Source of the DNA: Lysobacteraceae bacterium
Lineage (GTDB): Bacteria > Pseudomonadota > Gammaproteobacteria > Xanthomonadales > Xanthomonadaceae
Length of the DNA: 64,000 nucleotides
Direction of reading: 5' to 3'
Assembly: GCA_031263725.1 (NCBI GenBank)
Contig: JAISFF010000015.1
Span: 1 to 64,000 of the forward strand
Part shown: piece by piece, positions 52,202 to 62,700 of the stretch
Layout of the letters: every line of letters begins with the position of its first letter
How positions within the stretch are numbered: position 1 is the first letter of the stretch
Notes under the pieces: generated by a model
The model's input: only the letters and a program-made list of their open reading frames with translations
Told to the model about the DNA's origin: nothing
Database searches by the model: none
Position numbers and translations under genes: made by a program

Positions 52202-52236
52202 AAAAACCGGCGGCAGGACTCGCCTGCCGCCGGTTT
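52202..52236 (-). terminator. Intrinsic terminator downstream of hppA
   Basis: A perfect 14-bp inverted repeat (AAACCGGCGGCAGG / CCTGCCGCCGGTTT, 5-nt loop) lies 46 bp after the hppA stop; on the minus strand it runs into TTC. Confidence 0.8.
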
Positions 52237-52281
52237 CCGATGGCGCATCCCTGCGCCGCGATGTGATGGCCTGGGAGCCGG

Positions 52282-54309
52282 TTACAGCAGCGGCACCAGC
52301 AGCAGCGCCACGATATTGATAATCTTGATAAGCGGGTTGATCGCCGGGCCCGCCGTGTCCTTGTAGGGGTCGCCGACGGTATCGCCGGTCACCGAGGCCT
52401 TGTGCGCCTCGCTGCCCTTGCCGCCGAAGTTGCCGTCCTCGATGTGCTTCTTGGCGTTGTCCCAGGCGCCGCCGCCCGTGGTCATCGAGATGGCGACGAA
52501 CAGGCCGGTGACGATGGTGCCGATCAGCAGGCCGCCGAGCGCGCGCGGACCCAGCAGCAGGCCGACCAGCACCGGCACCACGACCGGCAGCAGCGACGGC
52601 ACGATCATTTCCTTGATCGCCGAACGGGTCAGCATGTCCACCGCCTTGTCGTACTGTGGCTTGCCGGTGCCTTCCATGATGCCGGCGATGTCGCGGAACT
52701 GGCGGCGCACTTCCTCGACCACCGCGCCGGCGGCGCGGCCGACGGCTTCCATCGCCATCGCGCCGAACAGGTACGGAATCAGGCCGCCGATCAGCAGGCC
52801 GATGATGACGTAGTGATCGGACAGGTCGAAGGTGAAGACCTTGCCGGGATTCGCCGCCTGCAGGTTGTGCGTGTAGTCGGCGAACAACACCAGCGCGGCC
52901 AACGCCGCCGAGCCGATCGCATAACCCTTGGTCACCGCCTTGGTGGTATTGCCGACCGCGTCCAGCGGATCGGTCACGTTGCGCACTTCCGGCGGCAGTT
53001 CCGACATTTCGGCGATGCCGCCGGCGTTGTCGGTGATCGGGCCATAAGCGTCCAGCGCGACGATCATGCCCGCCATCGACAGCATCGAGGTGGCGGCGAT
53101 GGCGATGCCATACAGGCCGCCCAAAGCATAGGCGCCCCAGATCGCGGCACATACCGCGACGACCGGCAGCGTGGTCGACTTCATCGACACGCCGAGGCCG
53201 GCGATGATGTTGGTGCCGTGTCCGGTGGTCGAAGCGGAGGCCACATGCTTGACCGGGCCGTACTGGGTGCCGGTGTAGTACTCGGTGATCCAGACGATCA
53301 CGCCGGTCAGCGCCAGGCCGATCAGCGCGCAGCCGTACAGGTTCATCGCGCCCTGGTAGAAACCGCCCATCAGTTGCGTGGTGACCGGATAGAACGCGAT
53401 GGCGGCCAGCATGGCCGAGATGATCACGCCCTTGTACAGCGCACCCATGATCGAACCGCCTTCCCGCACCTTGACGAACAGGGTGCCGATGATCGAAGCG
53501 ATGATCGACACGCCGCCGAGCACCAGCGGATACAGCACGCCGTTGGGGCCGGCCTCGCCGAGCATCAGGCCGCCGAGCAGCATGGTGGCGATGACGGTGA
53601 CCGCGTAGGTCTCGAACAGGTCGGCGGCCATGCCGGCGCAGTCGCCGACGTTGTCGCCGACGTTGTCCGCGATCACGGCCGGGTTGCGCGGATCGTCCTC
53701 GGGAATGCCGGCTTCGACCTTGCCCACCAGATCCGCGCCGACATCGGCGCCCTTGGTGAAGATGCCGCCGCCCAGTCGGGCGAAGATCGAGATCAGCGAG
53801 CTGCCGAAGGCCAGACCGACCAGCGCGTGCAGCGCGGCTTCGCCGGTGATGCCCATCTTCAGCAGCACCCAGTAGTAGCCGGCCACGCCCAGCAGGCCCA
53901 GGCCGACCACCAGCATGCCGGTGATGGCGCCGCCGCGGAAGGCGACATCCATGGCGGGGCTGATGCCCTTGCGCGCCGCCTCGGCGGTACGCACGTTGGC
54001 GCGCACCGAGACGCTCATGCCGATATAGCCGGCCGCGCCCGACAGCACCGCGCCGATCAGAAAGCCGATGGCGGTGTACCAGCTGAGGAAGAACCCGACC
54101 AGCACGAACAGCACCACGCCGACTACGGTGATGGTCAGGTACTGCCGGTTCAGATAGGCGCGCGCGCCTTCCTGGATCGCCGTGGCGATCTGCTGCATTC
54201 GTTCGTTGCCGGATGGCAGCTTGAAGATCCAGCCTGCCGAGATGATGCCATAGAGGATGGCGAGGACGGCGCAGCCCAGCGCCAGGAATAAACCGTAGTG
54301 TTCCAGCAT
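52282..54309 (-). CDS. hppA: Membrane proton-pumping pyrophosphatase (K+-independent type)
   Basis: This 675-residue, about 16-helix enzyme couples pyrophosphate hydrolysis to proton export. Substrate-binding motifs: [45 protein letters not shown], and near the C-terminus [14 protein letters not shown]...[24 protein letters not shown]. The segment [13 protein letters not shown] carries Lys where K+-dependent enzymes have Ala, indicating a K+-independent H+ pump. Start ATG 54309 has GGGAG upstream; the longer reading to 54525 is not supported. Single gene with its own terminator. Confidence 0.96.
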   Translation of the reverse strand: MLEHYGLFLALGCAVLAILYGIISAGWIFKLPSGNERMQQIATAIQEGARAYLNRQYLTITVVGVVLFVLVGFFLSWYTAIGFLIGAVLSGAAGYIGMSVSVRANVRTAEAARKGISPAMDVAFRGGAITGMLVVGLGLLGVAGYYWVLLKMGITGEAALHALVGLAFGSSLISIFARLGGGIFTKGADVGADLVGKVEAGIPEDDPRNPAVIADNVGDNVGDCAGMAADLFETYAVTVIATMLLGGLMLGEAGPNGVLYPLVLGGVSIIASIIGTLFVKVREGGSIMGALYKGVIISAMLAAIAFYPVTTQLMGGFYQGAMNLYGCALIGLALTGVIVWITEYYTGTQYGPVKHVASASTTGHGTNIIAGLGVSMKSTTLPVVAVCAAIWGAYALGGLYGIAIAATSMLSMAGMIVALDAYGPITDNAGGIAEMSELPPEVRNVTDPLDAVGNTTKAVTKGYAIGSAALAALVLFADYTHNLQAANPGKVFTFDLSDHYVIIGLLIGGLIPYLFGAMAMEAVGRAAGAVVEEVRRQFRDIAGIMEGTGKPQYDKAVDMLTRSAIKEMIVPSLLPVVVPVLVGLLLGPRALGGLLIGTIVTGLFVAISMTTGGGAWDNAKKHIEDGNFGGKGSEAHKASVTGDTVGDPYKDTAGPAINPLIKIINIVALLLVPLL

Positions 54310-55047
54310 GATCACTCCCAGAAAAAGATCAAGAATCATCCAGCGGATGGACGAACCGGGAGCCATGCGGGGGTCGGGTCTGGAACTTGAAGCGCTTGCA
54401 GCGAACCCGGTCACCGCCGAGGCGGCCAAATGGCTTGTGTCGCTGTGTTCATCGATCATCTGGACCGGAACAGAGTATGCGCTACTGAACGCTAGCTGGC
54501 TACTGTGTGAATACGGGAGGAACATGCATCCGCACGAGCACCGGCGAAAGGGGCGGGGTTTCCGATGATCGCAAGCGGCCGGATCAATGCGCGGGAAGCG
54601 GGTGTCCGCTTGGCGGGCGGGCGCTTCGAGTGCGCAGATCCGGCCCGCCGAAACTGCGCTTTACGGCTCGATTCGCAGTGGTTCAGGCTCATTCCATCCG
54701 CTTATGCCCAGCCGTATCCACGACAGCTCCCAAAATACATTCCCCGGTCCGGCTTGTATTTCCCGCTGTGCCATAGGATTCAGGGCTGCAGGTACCGAGA
54801 TCCAATCCAATTCATCCGACGCGGATACTCCGGTGCGTCCCCGGTGACCGGCCTCCCATCGCGAACCGGATCCAGGGTTCTGGACAGTGCCTGTTCCGCG
54901 GGAAGCCTGGGTTGAATCGCTTCAGTATTCCCGGGCGCCGCGACGGGATGCTCCACCGCGTATGCCTGCATCATGCGGCAAGCAAGCGATGCCGAACCGG
55001 CCAGCGGCGCGATCCGCGCCACGGCCATTCCCGCATGGCGTTATGTT
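54310..55047. other. Intergenic region with no convincing gene
   Basis: About 740 bp upstream of hppA and beyond the TpsB stop. It should contain the hppA promoter. Frames on both strands lack family similarity, signal peptides or good ribosome-binding sites. No RNA structure was recognised. Confidence 0.5.
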
Positions 55048-55089
55048 GCCGCTGGAATCCTGGCCGGCATGGACCGGGATTCCAGCGGC
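55048..55089 (-). terminator. Inverted repeat, possible terminator after the TpsB gene
   Basis: A perfect 13-bp inverted repeat (GCCGCTGGAATCC, 55048-55060 / GGATTCCAGCGGC, 55077-55089) immediately follows the TpsB stop; no T run is present on either side. Confidence 0.45.
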
Positions 55090-55094
55090 CGGAC

Positions 55095-56777
55095 TCAGAA
55101 CGAATAGGCGATCAGTGCCCACAGCCTGGGCGAGCGGTCCTTGTCGCTCTGCGGTTCTTCCGCACCGATCTTCCAGGCGGCGGAGACGCCGGCCTGCCAA
55201 CCGTGCGCGGCCCATTGCACGCCGATGCCGCCGGCACTGAGCTTGCGCTGGTTGTGTCCGCGCGACCAGCGATCGGCGTTCAACTGGACTTCGCCGTGAT
55301 CGACGAAAGCCGATACCTGCCATTGCGCGCCGATCAGGTAACGCAGTTCCATCGTGCCCAGCCAGCCGCGGTCGCCGCTGGCTTCGCCCTGCGGATAGGC
55401 GCGGACGCCATAGGCGCCGCCGAGACTGAACTTTTCCGAGGAATCCAGGTTGTCGTTGGTCCACTGGCCCTGCGCGCGCGCGTACAGGTTCCAGTTCCGT
55501 CCCAGGTGCTGCACTCGCGCCACCGAGGCCTCGACCTTGTTGAAGCTGCCTTCGGTGCGCGCGGTCATCTGGTCGATCCAGCGCGAATAAGGGTCCTGAA
55601 TTTCCAGATTGCCGTGGCTGGCGCCGATCGAGAAGCTGGTCATGCCGCCGCCGCCGAAACGGTCGATGCCGTTGCCGGACAGCGACAGGCCCATGACGTT
55701 GGAGCGCTTGCGGTTGTTGTCGTCGTAGAGATCGATGTCGTCGCGCAGGCGCTTGTGGTCGAGCTGCGCGCGCGCGTACATCGAGAAGTTGCGGCTGCGC
55801 ACCAGCGGCTGGACGGCGAACAGGCTGACGATTCTGGCGGTGCCGTGCGCGTCCAGCGGCGCGAAATCCTTGCCCAGTTGGTAATCCATCTTGGACAGGT
55901 TCACGCCCAGTTGCGTGGACATGGCGCCGACCGGCAACTGGTAGCCGAGCTGGTAGTAATACTGGTCTTCATTGGTGCCGAGCAGGCGCACGTTCAGGCG
56001 GTCGCCGATGCGCAGCGGGTTGTCGATGTTGAACGTGGTCGACAGCATGTATTCGCCGGTGAAGCGATTGCCGTGGTTGTCGATGGAAACGTTGCCGTTG
56101 ACCATCGGCGCGGGCGTGGCTTCGATCACCAGATCGGTGGCGCCGGTCTCGGCGCCGGGCTGCAGCGTCGCGGCGACCTTGACGCCGGGCAGGTCGTCCA
56201 GCAGCAGCAGGCCGCGCTCCAGCGATTCCGCCCTGACCGGATCGTTCGGGCGCAGCGCGAACAACGGGGTCGCCGCCACGCCGTCGCGTACGCGGGTGCG
56301 GTTGTTCAGGCGGATTTCGCCGTAACGGCCTTCGAGCACGTCGATGCGCACGTTGCCGGCATCGATTTCCTGCGCCGGAAGATAGGCGCGCGCCAGCGGA
56401 TAGCCATGCTCGCGGTAATACGCGGAAATGCGTTGCGTTGCCTGCTGCAGTTCGCCCAGCGTCAGTTCGCGGCCGACATAAGGCTGCAACAGCGGCAACA
56501 GCTCCGCTGCGGAGAAGGCCGAGTTGCCGGATAACCGGAAACCCTGGACATCGATGCGAACGCCGCTGTCCTCGGCAGTGGCGGGTTCCTCGGCATCGGG
56601 CACGGTCAGTTCGAGCTGCTGCGGGCGCGAGGGGACGCGCGGCGGTTGCTCCTGCAGCTCGCGGATGGACTGCCCCGCATCCGGCGGAGTGTGCTGTGCA
56701 TGGGCGGAATACATGGCGGCATACAGCGCCAGTGCAATCAGGGAGAAGGATCGACGCATTCGGGTTTCTCTGGTCAT
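55095..56777 (-). CDS. TpsB outer-membrane transporter (ShlB/FhaC/HecB family)
   Basis: A 560-residue Omp85-superfamily translocator that exports its partner exoprotein. The order is a signal peptide (RRSFSLIALALYAAMYSAHAQ); two POTRA domains, the first of the POTRA_2 type (about 75-150; VRIDVQGFRLSGNSAFSAAELLPLL); then a 16-strand-type barrel with SIDNHGNRFTGEYMLSTTFNIDNPL, the FSLGGAYGVRAYPQGEASGDRGWLGTMELRY block (VRGY/F-type L6 motif) and C-terminal WALIAYSF. Its ATG at 56777 overlaps the exoprotein's stop (ATGA), so translation is coupled. Sequence similarity and linkage make the pairing with the TpsA gene near certain. Confidence 0.95.
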   Translation of the reverse strand: MTRETRMRRSFSLIALALYAAMYSAHAQHTPPDAGQSIRELQEQPPRVPSRPQQLELTVPDAEEPATAEDSGVRIDVQGFRLSGNSAFSAAELLPLLQPYVGRELTLGELQQATQRISAYYREHGYPLARAYLPAQEIDAGNVRIDVLEGRYGEIRLNNRTRVRDGVAATPLFALRPNDPVRAESLERGLLLLDDLPGVKVAATLQPGAETGATDLVIEATPAPMVNGNVSIDNHGNRFTGEYMLSTTFNIDNPLRIGDRLNVRLLGTNEDQYYYQLGYQLPVGAMSTQLGVNLSKMDYQLGKDFAPLDAHGTARIVSLFAVQPLVRSRNFSMYARAQLDHKRLRDDIDLYDDNNRKRSNVMGLSLSGNGIDRFGGGGMTSFSIGASHGNLEIQDPYSRWIDQMTARTEGSFNKVEASVARVQHLGRNWNLYARAQGQWTNDNLDSSEKFSLGGAYGVRAYPQGEASGDRGWLGTMELRYLIGAQWQVSAFVDHGEVQLNADRWSRGHNQRKLSAGGIGVQWAAHGWQAGVSAAWKIGAEEPQSDKDRSPRLWALIAYSF

Positions 56778-59700
56778 GGCAGGCGCAGGCCGCCGTTGAT
56801 GATGCGGTAGGGGCTGTCGTCGATGGCATCCGGAACGATGCAGCCGTTGCCGGCGTCGCCGGAAAACTCGCCGGCCTGGCAATGCGGCGAATAGGGCGAA
56901 GCCAGGATGTCCGCGGTCACGGTCAGCTCGCGCTGCGGTTCCGGAGCGGCGATCTGGCGGATGGTGAAGCGGCCATTCTGGAATTCGATCCGGTAATTCG
57001 GCGATCCGGCCAGGTTGCCCTGATGGATGACGTACTCGCCGACGCTTTCGCCGTATTGGCGACTCAGGCTGCCGGAGAAGACCGATGCCAGCGAGTCCCA
57101 CGAGGCCAGATCGCCCTGGGTGATGTTCCAGGTGAATGGGGGATCGGCGTCGCCGTACCACTTTTCCAGATCATCGGCGGCTATCACCAGATCGCGCGGC
57201 GCGATGTTGAGGATGCCGCCGTTGAAGGCATCGATGATGTAGTTGGAATTGGCCGTGAGCGAGCCCTGGCCGATGACGTAGCGGCCGGCGTTATCCCCCG
57301 CGTCGCGCTGCAACGCGCCGAAGACAACGCTATCGATGCTGTCCCAGGAGGCGATGCCCATGCCGCCGATCGTATGGCTGAGGAAGGGATCATCATCGCC
57401 ATAAACCTTGCTCAGATCGTTGGCGGTGATGGTGATGCGGCGCGGTGTCACCGAAAGCGTGCCGTCGATGAAATCGACACGGTAGTTGGGGTTGCCCAGG
57501 GTGCCCGGCATGATGGCGTAGTCGCCCACGTCCTCGCCGGCCTGTCGCGACAGCGCGCCGCTGAGCGCATCGCCCTCGACCAGACGGCCGTCGGTGATGC
57601 GCCAGTTCAGCGTCGGATCGGCATTGCCGTAGATCTTCTCCAGATCGTCGGCACGGATGGTGATGCCGCGCGGCGTGATCGTGAGCGTGCCGTCGATAAA
57701 ACTGATCGTGTAATTGCCGCTGGCCTCGGCGAGGCTGCCCTGTCCGATGGCGTACTGGCCGACGTTCTCGCCCGCCTGTCGCGACAGCGCGCCGCTGAGC
57801 GAATCGCCCTCGACCAGACGGCCGTCGGTGATGCGCCAGCCCAGTGTCGGATCGGCATTGCCGTAGATCTTCTCCAGATCGTCGGCGCGGAGGGTGATGC
57901 CGCGTGGCGTGATCGAGAACACGCCGTCGATGAAGCTGATCGTGTAATTGCCGCTGGCATCGGCGAGGCTGCCCTGTCCGATGGCGTACTGGCCGACGTT
58001 CTCGCCCGCCTGTCGCGACAGTGCGCCGCTGAGCGAATCGCCCTCGACCAGACGGCCGTCGGTGATACGCCAGCTCAACGCGGGATCGGCATTGCCGTAG
58101 ATCTTTTCCAGATCGTCGGCACGGAGGGTGATGCCGCGCGGCGTGATCGTGAGCGTGCCGTCGATGAAACTGATGACGTAGTTGCCGCTGGCATCGGCGA
58201 GACTGCCCTGTCCGATGGCGTACTGGCCGACGTTCTCGCCCGCCCGTCGCGTGAGCGCGCCGCTGAGCGAATCGCCTTGGACCAGACTGCCGTCGATGAC
58301 GCGCCAGCTCAGCGTCGGATCGGCATTGCCATAGATCTTCTCCAGATCGTCGGCGCGGAGAGTGATGCCGCGCGGCGTGATCGAGAACACGCCATCGACG
58401 AAGCTGATGGCGTAGGTGCCATTGGCCAGCGAACCCTGTCCGATGGCGTACTGGCCGACGTTCTCGCCGGCCTGTCGCGCCAGCGCGCCGCTGAGCGAAT
58501 CGCCCTCGACCAGACGGCCGTCGGTGATGCGCCAGCTCAATGTCGGATCGGCGTTACCGTAGATCTTCTCCAGATCGTCGGCGCGGAGGGTGATGCCGCG
58601 CGGCGTGATCGAGAACACGCCGTCGACGAAGCTGATGGCGTAGTTGCCATTGGCCAGCGAACCCTGTCCGATGGCGTACTGGCCGACGTTCTCGCCCGCC
58701 TGTCGCGCCAGTGCGCCGCTGAGCGAATCGCCCTCGACCAGACGGCCGTCGGTGATGCGCCAGCTCAATGTTGGATCGGCATTGCCGTAGATCTTCTCCA
58801 GATCGTCGGCGCGGAGGGTGATGCCGCGCGGCGTGATCGTGAGCATGCCGTCGATGAAGCTGATCGTGTAATTGCCGCTGGCATCGGCGAGACTGCCCTG
58901 TCCGATGACGTACTGGCCGACGTTCTCGCCCGCCTGTCGCGACAGCGCGCCGGCGAGTGAATCGCCTTGGACCAGACGGCCGTCGGTGATGCGCCAGCTC
59001 AGCATCGGATCGGCGTTGCCGTAGATCTTCTCCAGATCGTCGGCGCGGAGGGTGATGGCGCGCGGCGTGATCGTGAGCACGCCATCGATGAAGGTGATGT
59101 TGTAGTTGGGGTTGGCCAGCGTGCCCTGGCGGATGGCGTACTGGCCGACATTCTCGCCGGCATCGCGGATCAGGCTGCCGGACAGGGTATCGCCGCCGAC
59201 CAGCGCGCCGTCGGTCACCTGCCAGGTCAGCGCGGGATCGAGTTCGCCGTAGATCTTGCCCAGATCATCGGCGGTCACGCTGATGGCGATGCCGCGCGGC
59301 ACGATCGAGAATACACCATCAATGAATCCGGTCAGCTGGTAGTTGCCGTTGATCAGCGCCAGCGAGCCCTGGTGGATGCCGTAGATTCCGGTGTCTTCGC
59401 CAAGATCGCGGATCAGGCCGCCGGAGAAGACGTTGCCGTTGCTGTCGCCATTGGCCAGGCCCATGCCGCCCACCGTCCAGGTCAGCGCCGGGTCGGCATC
59501 GCCATAGACCCTGGTCAGGTCGTTGGCGGTGACATTGATCGGGCGCGGCGTGATCGAGAGCGTGCCGTCGACGAAGGAAATATCGTAATTGCCGTTGGCG
59601 AGCGTGCCTTGCCCGATGGCATATTGGCCGACGCTTTCGCCGGCCTGACGACCCAGCAAGCCGCTGAACGAATCGCCTTGGACCAGATTGCCGCCGGTCA

Positions 59701-62700
59701 CGCGCCAGCTCAGCGCGGGATCGGCCTCGCCGTAGAACTTGCCCAGATCGTCGGCGGTGATGGTGATGGCGCGCGGAGCGATCGTGAGCACGCCGTCGAT
59801 GAAGCTGATGGCGTAGTTGCCATTGGCCAGCGAACCCTGTCCGATGGCGTACTGGCCAACGTCCTCGCCCGTCTGTCGCGTCAGTGCGCCGGCGAGCGAA
59901 TCGCCCTGGACCAGGCTGCCGTCGGTGACGCGCCAGCTCAGCGCGGGATCGGCGTTGCCGTAGAGCTTGCTCAAGTCGTCGGCGCTGATGGTGATGGCGC
60001 GCGGCGTGATCGACAGCGTGCCTTCGATGAAAGCGATGTCGTAGTTGGTCGAATCCAACAGGTTCAGCGAACCCTGGTAGATGGCATAGCGGCCGACGTT
60101 CTCGCCGGCGGCGCGGGTCAGCTGTCCGCCGAGCACCGATTCCAGCGCATCGCCTTCGGCCAGGCCGAGGCCGCCGAGGGTCCAGGTCAGTTCGGGATCG
60201 GCCTCGCCGTAGAGCTTGCCCAGATCGTCGGCGGTGATGCGGATGTTGCGCTTGTCGATCGCCAGATGACTGTCGGCATAGCGGATGTCGTAGCCCTGCT
60301 GCAGCGAATACAGGCCATACAGGATCAGCGAACCATCGGCAGTGTCATAGTGGCCGGCGTTGCTGTGGCTGATCTGATATTGCAGGCTGCCGAGAATCAG
60401 CTCCCGCATCACGCCATCGGCGGGGTCGACCCGATAATCGGCGATGCTGCCGGAAGTCCGTCCGTCATAGATCGTGCTGCCGTCCACGCTGACGGCCAGC
60501 GGTTTCATGAAGTGGCGCAACAGCGGCGCGGTGTAGCCGGTGTACAGGCGCCAGGCATTGTCCGTGCCGCCCGCGTCGTCGATGTTCCAGCCTGCCGCGA
60601 TGAACGGGTCGAGGCGCTGCATCTGCGCTGTGGTCAGGCCTTGCACGCCGGTCTGGCTGCTGTCGTTGCCGATGCCCTTGGCGAGGCCGGAGGTCTCGGT
60701 GTTCCAGAACGAACCGGTGACGGTGGAATCGCCGCTGCCGTAGCCGAGCAGGCCACCCGAAAAGCCGCCGAGCATGCCAGAGTCAGGGTTGGGAATGGCG
60801 CTGACCGCGCCGGCGGAATACGACTGCTGGATCGTGGAGTTGCCGTCTTGGAAGCCGACCAGGCCGCCAACATACAGCCACCCGTATACGTTGCCCACGG
60901 CATAGCTTTCGCCAATGCGGCTGCTGCCACGATTCACGCCGACCAGCCCACCCACCGATTCGGCGCCATGAACCTCGCCCTGCGCGAAGCTGCCGTGGAT
61001 CTGGCTGTAACTGCCGTTGAAACCGACCAGCCCGCCGACATACTGATTGCCGAAGACATTGCCGGTGGCGTAGGCGTGTTCGATGGCGTTGGGTCCGGCC
61101 TGGCTGCCGGTACTTTGGCCGATCAGCCCGCCAACATAGTCGGTGCCGTGGATATCGCCGCTGGCGTAGCTGTCGGTGACCGTGCTGCCGGCGGCCAGGC
61201 TGCCGATCAGCCCGCCAACATAGTCGGTGCCGTGGATATCGCCGCTGGTGTAGCTGTCGGTGACCGTGCTGCTGGCGGCCAGGCTGCCGATGAGTCCGCC
61301 GACCTGCTGTTGGCCATGTACTTCGCCGGCGGCGTGGCTCGTCTCGATGAGGCTTCTTTCGCCAGCGCCGCCGACCAGCCCGCCGACGGACTGGGTGCCG
61401 GTGACGGAACCCGAGGCGGAACTCTGCTTGATGTAGGTATCGCGATCACTCACCACACCGCTATGGAAGCCGACCAGCCCGCCGACGAACATGCCGCCCT
61501 CGACATCGCCCGACGCATGCGAATTGTTGATGCGGCCGCCGCCCCAGTGGTTGACACCGACCAGGCCGCCGACGGAGTCGATGCCGCTGACCGCTCCGCT
61601 GGCGTAGCTGTCGTTGATATCGCTCTCGTTGGTGCCGACCAGGCCGCCAGCAGCGCTGTCGTATTGGTCGGCCGTGACGGTGACCGCGCCGGTCGCATAG
61701 CTGCGATTGATGCTTCCACTGAAGTGCACGCCCACCAGCCCGCCGATACTTCCAGAGGAACCGGTGACCGCGCCGGTCGCATGGCTGTCCTCGATGGTGC
61801 CTTCGTTGTAGCCCGCCAGTCCGCCGACGGAACTCTCGCCCTCGACCTTGCCGGTGGCGTAGCTGTTGCGGATGGCGCCGGCGTTGCTGCCGACCAGCCC
61901 GCCGATGGAATACTTGCCCTCGACCTCACCGGTGCTGTAGCTGTCGCGGATGACGCCGTCGCTCCTACCTGCCAGTCCGCCGACATCGCTGTCGCCCTGA
62001 ACGCAGGCATCGGCGTAGCTGCCGCTGATGCTGATTCTGTTGCTGCCGCTGTTGCCGTAGCCGCCGTAGAGGTCGCCCACCAGCCCACCGACATAGCTAC
62101 GGCCGATGACGGAGCTTGCGGTGACGCGGCTGTCGAGAATGGCGCTATAGTCCCCATTACCGGCGATGATGCCGACATAGCTGCCACCCTGGACGGCGGT
62201 GTTCGCTACCGTCACGTTCTTGACGCGGGTCTCACTCATGGCGCCGACGACGGCGCCGGTGCCGCCATAGTTGCTGGCATAGCCGGAGACGTTGCCGTTG
62301 GCGAGCGTGAAGTCGCGGAGCGTGCCATTTTCGACGAAGCCGAACAGGCCGAACGAGTAGGAACCGCCGCCATTGCCGTCGATGGTGAGCCGGTCGATGG
62401 CGTGGCCCAGGCCGGAGAAAACGACGCGGCCGATCATCTCGAACGGCGGCGGCGGCAGGCCAACGTCGCTATAGACTCGCTGATCCTTGGTGGAAGCGAC
62501 GACGACGCTGCCGTAGGTGATGCCGAACAGGTCCAGGTCGCGCGCCAGCGCATAGGCGTTGCCTTTCCACTCGGCCTGTTCCCAGTCCCAGTCCGCGGGG
62601 GCGGTGACCGAAATGTTCTCCAGTTGTTCGCGGGTATGTATCAGTGTGTATTCGGTGCCGTTGACCGAGAACTGTCCGCCGGACCCGGCGGTGAAACTTA

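Noticed and set aside
52402..54291. A 629-codon open frame opposite hppA
   Set aside because: It is antisense to a well-conserved membrane pyrophosphatase and has low-complexity His/Asp/Arg composition.
56438..58960. An 840-codon open frame on the plus strand opposite the TpsA repeats and TpsB
   Set aside because: It is a shadow. Its internal repeats mirror the MBG units on the other strand and it has no signal, domain or ribosome-binding site.
56774..62105. Possible CRISPR array suggested by regularly spaced repeats
   Set aside because: The repeats are 84 bp or 228-249 bp, in frame, and encode GLUG and MBG protein units; there are no unique spacers and no cas genes.
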